Assembly: GCA_037783545.1 (NCBI GenBank)
Contig: JBBELK010000691.1
Location: forward strand, 15,001 to 79,000
Length of the DNA: 64,000 bases
Reading direction: 5' to 3'
Source: Henricia sp. BOLD:AAB3569
Taxonomy: Eukaryota > Echinodermata > Asteroidea > Spinulosida > Echinasteridae
This document shows, one piece after another, positions 59,521-64,000 of this stretch (its first letter is position 1; each line of letters begins with the position of its first letter). Under the pieces are notes generated by a model that saw nothing but the letters and a program-made list of their open reading frames with translations, did no database searches and had not been told where the DNA came from. A program made the translations under genes and the position numbers.

Positions 59521-62500
59521 TTCGTAAAATTTTTGGCCAAAAATGACAAAAATCATAAGGGGTTAGTCCAGCGATTTTTGTCAAAAATGGCCAAAAATTG
59601 ACTTCTTTTAAAATGTCTCAGAAAGTACTCCTAACGAAGGTTTAGCCCGTTTGGAACCTATTTCGGTATTTCTCGAAGCCAAATCCTGTGAAAAATTGAC
59701 ATTTTGGCCAAAAACATTTATAATTTTCCTCAAAATCAGAAATTTTCAAACTTTAATATTTCTTTGTCTGGGTGAGCAGTCAGGGTCTAATTCAAGAAAT
59801 AACATCTATTGGGTCTAAAGAACATTTCCTGACATTATGAGGAAAATCTGATTCGTACAATTTTTGGCAAAAAATGACAAAAATCATAAGGGGTTAGTCC
59901 AGCGATTTTTGTCAAAAATGGCCAAAAATTGACTTTTTGTAAAATGTCTCAGAAAGTACTCCTAACGAAAGTTTAGCCCGTTTGGAACCTATGTCGATAG
60001 TTCTCGAAGCCAAAACCTATGAAAAATTGACATTTTGGCCAAAAACATTTATAATTTTCCTCAAAATCACAAATTTTCAAACTTTAATATTTCTTTGTCT
60101 GGGTGAGCAGTCAGGGTCTAATTCAAGAAATAACATCTATTGGGTCTAAGCAACATTTCCTGACATCATGAGGAAAATCTGATTCGTACAATTTTTGGCC
60201 AAAAATGACAAAAATCATAAGGGGTTAGTCCAGCGATTTTTGTCAAAAATGGCCAAAAATTGACTTCTTTTAAAATGTCTCAGAAAGTACTCCTAACGAA
60301 GGTTTAGCCCGTTTGGAACCTATTTCGGTATTTCTCGAAGCCAAATCCTGTGAAAAATTGACATTTTGGCCAAAAACATTTATAATTTTCCTCAAAATCA
60401 GAAATTTTCAAACTTTAATATTTCTTTGTCTGGGTGAGCAGTCAGGGTCTAATTCAAGAAATAACATCTATTGGGTCTAAAGAACATTTCCTGACATTAT
60501 GAGGAAAATCTGATTCGTACAATTTTTGGCAAAAAATGACAAAAATCATAAGGGGTTAGTCCAGCGATTTTTGTCAAAAATGGCCAAAAATTGACTTTTT
60601 GTAAAATGTCTCAGAAAGTACTCCTAACGAAAGTTTAGCCCGTTTGGAACCTATTTCGATAGTTCTCGAAGCCAAAACCTATGAAAAATTGACATTTTGG
60701 CCAAAAACATTTATAATTTTCCTCAAAATCACAAATTTTCAAACTTTAATATTTCTTTGTCTGGGTGAGCAGTCAGGGTCTAATTCAAGAAATAACATCT
60801 ATTGGGTCTAAGCAACATTTCCTGACATCATGAGGAAAATCTGATTCGTACAATTTTTGGCCAAAAATGACAAAAATCATAAGGGGTTAGTCCAGCGATT
60901 TTTGTCAAAAATGGCCAAAAATTGACTTCTTTTAAAATGTCTCAGAAAGTACTCCTAACGAAGGTTTAGCCCGTTTGGAACCTATTTCGGTATTTCTCGA
61001 AGCCAAATCCTGTGAAAAATTGACATTTTGGCCAAAAACATTTATAATTTTCCTCAAAATCAGAAATTTTCAAACTTTAATATTTCTTTGTCTGGGTGAG
61101 CAGTTAGGGTCTAATTCAAGAAATAACATCTATTGGGTCTAAGCAACATTTCCTGACATTATGAGGAAAATCTGATTCGTACAATTTTTGGCCAAAAATG
61201 ACAAAAATCATAAGGGGTTAGTCCAGCGATTTTTGTCAAAAATGGCCAAAAATTGACTTTTTGTAAAATGTCTCAGAAAGTACTCCTAACGAAAGTTTAG
61301 CCCGTTTTGAACCTATTTCGGTAGTTCTCGAAGCCAAATCCTATGAAAAATTGACATTTTGGCCAAAAACATTGATAATTTTCCTCAAAACTTTAATATT
61401 TCTTTGTCTGGGTGAGCAGTCAGGGTCTAATTCAAGAAATAACATCTATTGGGTCTAAGCAACATTTCCTGACATTATGAGGAAAATCTGATTCGTACAA
61501 TTTATGGCCAAAAATGACAAAAATCATAAGGGGTTAGTCCAGCGATTTTTGTCAAAAATGGCTAAAAATTGACTTTTTGTAAAATGTCTCAGAAAGTACT
61601 CCTAACGAAAGTTTAGCCCGTTTGGAACCTATTTCGGTAGTTCTCGAAGCCAAATCCTCTGAAAAATTGACATTTTGGCCAAAAACATTTATAATTTTCC
61701 TCAAAATCAGAAATTTTCAAACTTTAATATTTCTTTGTCTGGGTGAGCAGTCAGGGTCTAATTCAAGAAATAACATCTATTGGGTCTAAGGAACATTTCC
61801 TGACATTATGAGGAAAATCTGATTCGTACAATTTTTGGCCAAAAATGACAAAAATCATAAGGGGTTAGTCCAGCGATTTTTGTCAAAAATGGCCAAAAAT
61901 TGACTTCTTTTAAAATGTCTCAGAAAGTACTCCTAACGAAGGTTTAGCCCGTTTGGAACCTATTTCGGTATTTCTCGAAGCCAAATCCTGTGAAAAATTG
62001 ACATTTTGGCCAAAAACATTTATAATTTTCCTCAAAATCAGAAATTTTCAAACTTTAATATTTCTTTGTCTGGGTGAGCAGTCAGGGTCTAATTCAAGAA
62101 ATAACATCTATTGGGTCTAAAGAACATTTCCTGACATTATGAGGAAAATCTGATTCGTACAATTTTTGGCAAAAAATGACAAAAATCATAAGGGGTTAGT
62201 CCAGCGATTTTTGTCAAAAATGGCCAAAAATTGACTTTTTGTAAAATGTCTCAGAAAGTACTCCTAACGAAAGTTTAGCCCGTTTGGAACCTATTTCGAT
62301 AGTTCTCGAAGCCAAAACCTATGAAAAATTGACATTTTGGCCAAAAACATTTATAATTTTCCTCAAAATCACAAATTTTCAAACTTTAATATTTCTTTGT
62401 CTGGGTGAGCAGTCAGGGTCTAATTCAAGAAATAACATCTATTGGGTCTAAGCAACATTTCCTGACATCATGAGGAAAATCTGATTCGTACAATTTTTGG

Positions 62501-63300
62501 CCAAAAATGACAAAAATCATAAGGGGTTAGTCCAGCGATTTTTGTCAAAAATGGCCAAAAATTGACTTTTTGTAAAATGTCTCAGAAAGTACTCCTAACG
62601 AAAGTTTAGCCCGTTTGGAACCTATTTCGATAGTTCTCGAAGCCAAAACCTATGAAAAATTGACATTTTGGCCAAAAACATTTATAATTTTCCTCAAAAT
62701 CAGAAATTTTCAAACTTTAATATTTCTTTGTCTGGGTGAGCAGTTAGGGTCTAATTCAAGAAATAACATCTATTGGGTCTAAGCAACATTTCCTGACATC
62801 ATGAGGAAAATCTGATTCGTAAAATTTTTGGCCAAAAATGACAAAAATCATAAGGGGTTAGTCCAGCGATTTTTGTCAAAAATGGCCAAAAATTGACTTC
62901 TTTTAAAATGTCTCAGAAAGTACTCCTAACGAAGGTTTAGCCCGTTTGGAACCTATTTCGGTATTTCTCGAAGCCAAATCCTGTGAAAAATTGACATTTT
63001 GGCCAAAAACATTTATAATTTTCCTCAAAATCAGAAATTTTCAAACTTTAATATTTCTTTGTCTGGGTGAGCAGTCAGGGTCTAATTCAAGAAATAACAT
63101 CTATTGGGTCTAAAGAACATTTCCTGACATTATGAGGAAAATCTGATTCGTACAATTTTTGGCAAAAAATGACAAAAATCATAAGGGGTTAGTCCAGCGA
63201 TTTTTGTCAAAAATGGCCAAAAATTGACTTTTTGTAAAATGTCTCAGAAAGTACTCCTAACGAAAGTTTAGCCCGTTTGGAACCTATGTCGATAGTTCTC
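59521..63300. repeat. 10-monomer higher-order repeat in satellite 3
   Basis: The rare variant TTCGTAAAATTTTTGG occurs at 59521 and 62816, 3295 bp apart. The rare ACCTATGTCGATAG recurs at a similar offset (about 59986 and 63281). The 16-bp-deletion monomers at about 58080 and 61375 have the same spacing. Confidence 0.75.
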
Positions 63301-64000
63301 GAAGCCAAAACCTATGAAAAATTGACATTTTGGCCAAAAACATTTATAATTTTCCTCAAAATCACAAATTTTCAAACTTTAATATTTCTTTGTCTGGGTG
63401 AGCAGTCAGGGTCTAATTCAAGAAATAACATCTATTGGGTCTAAGCAACATTTCCTGACATCATGAGGAAAATCTGATTCGTACAATTTTTGGCCAAAAA
63501 TGACAAAAATCATAAGGGGTTAGTCCAGCGATTTTTGTCAAAAATGGCCAAAAATTGACTTCTTTTAAAATGTCTCAGAAAGTACTCCTAACGAAGGTTT
63601 AGCCCGTTTGGAACCTATTTCGGTATTTCTCGAAGCCAAATCCTGTGAAAAATTGACATTTTGGCCAAAAACATTTATAATTTTCCTCAAAATCAGAAAT
63701 TTTCAAACTTTAATATTTCTTTGTCTGGGTGAGCAGTTAGGGTCTAATTCAAGAAATAACATCTATTGGGTCTAAGCAACATTTCCTGACATTATGAGGA
63801 AAATCTGATTCGTACAATTTTTGGCCAAAAATGACAAAAATCATAAGGGGTTAGTCCAGCGATTTTTGTCAAAAATGGCCAAAAATTGACTTTTTGTAAA
63901 ATGTCTCAGAAAGTACTCCTAACGAAAGTTTAGCCCGTTTTGAACCTATTTCGGTAGTTCTCGAAGCCAAATCCTATGAAAAATTGACATTTTGGCCAAA

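Larger units (their letters stand above)
44864..64000. repeat. Satellite 3: 331-332 bp monomer array, open at the window end
   Basis: About 58 monomers. Each contains AATTTTCCTCAAAATCAG, GTCTGGGTGAGCAG, ACATCTATTGGGTCTAAG, AATCATAAGGGGTTAGTCCA, AGAAAGTACTCCTAACGAA and TCTCGAAGCCAAA. Each has three TGGCCA-centred sites, one a 14-bp palindrome, TTTTTGGCCAAAAA. Some monomers lack a 16-bp piece (near 51.5, 52.8, 54.45, 58.08 and 61.37 kb). Frames of about 70-76 codons are artefacts. The array reaches the last base of the window. Confidence 0.98.

Overview
This window is eukaryotic and almost entirely repetitive. No complete gene can be supported, and there are no operons, rRNA genes or CRISPR arrays. 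AT-rich non-coding DNA, a tRNA-derived SINE, a decayed non-LTR retrotransposon, short inverted-repeat elements, GT-AG type splice signals and about 45 kb of satellite DNA point to an animal genome. The SINE type and the general texture suggest a marine invertebrate deuterostome, possibly an echinoderm. That placement is an inference from memory and has low confidence.

Layout. 1-3.96 kb is a degenerate AT-rich minisatellite with a period of about 15 bp, built on the core TTAACGT. It is interrupted by a 1.1 kb segment that recurs as a shortened copy at 4.03-4.91 kb. 5.0-6.65 kb is a patchwork of small duplications, a possible DNA-transposon end and an inverted pair of tRNA-like arms around a perfect hairpin. 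6.66-10.47 kb is a tandem array of eight exon-like cassettes. Read on the minus strand, most keep a polypyrimidine tract, an acceptor AG and a GTCAGT donor. MITE-like elements, two SINE copies and one retrotransposon fragment lie between them. 10.5-14.26 kb is low-information non-coding DNA. At 14.26-14.50 kb a CpG-rich patch carries the only credible candidate coding exons, and these overlap head to head on opposite strands. 15.39-16.95 kb holds GC-rich and palindromic minisatellites. 16,961-19,366 is a 2.4 kb element with perfect 30-bp terminal inverted repeats.

From 19,367 to the end the window is three abutting satellites. Satellite 1 (19,367-42,945) has monomers of about 116-118 bp, each made of two dyads. 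In 39 places an 18-bp minisatellite block replaces a fixed part of the monomer. Its higher-order repeats have many different periods. Satellite 2 (42,946-about 44,863) has a 63-bp monomer. Satellite 3 (about 44,864-64,000, running off the end) has a 331-332 bp monomer with higher-order repeats of about 3.3-3.6 kb. The many open frames in these arrays follow from monomer lengths divisible by three or from simple periodicity, and I do not treat them as genes.

The most interesting structures are the nested minisatellite in satellite 1, with constant breakpoints and a polar sequence gradient; the minus-strand exon-cassette array; and the inverted-repeat element that ends exactly where satellite 1 begins. 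All coordinates and counts were read by eye.
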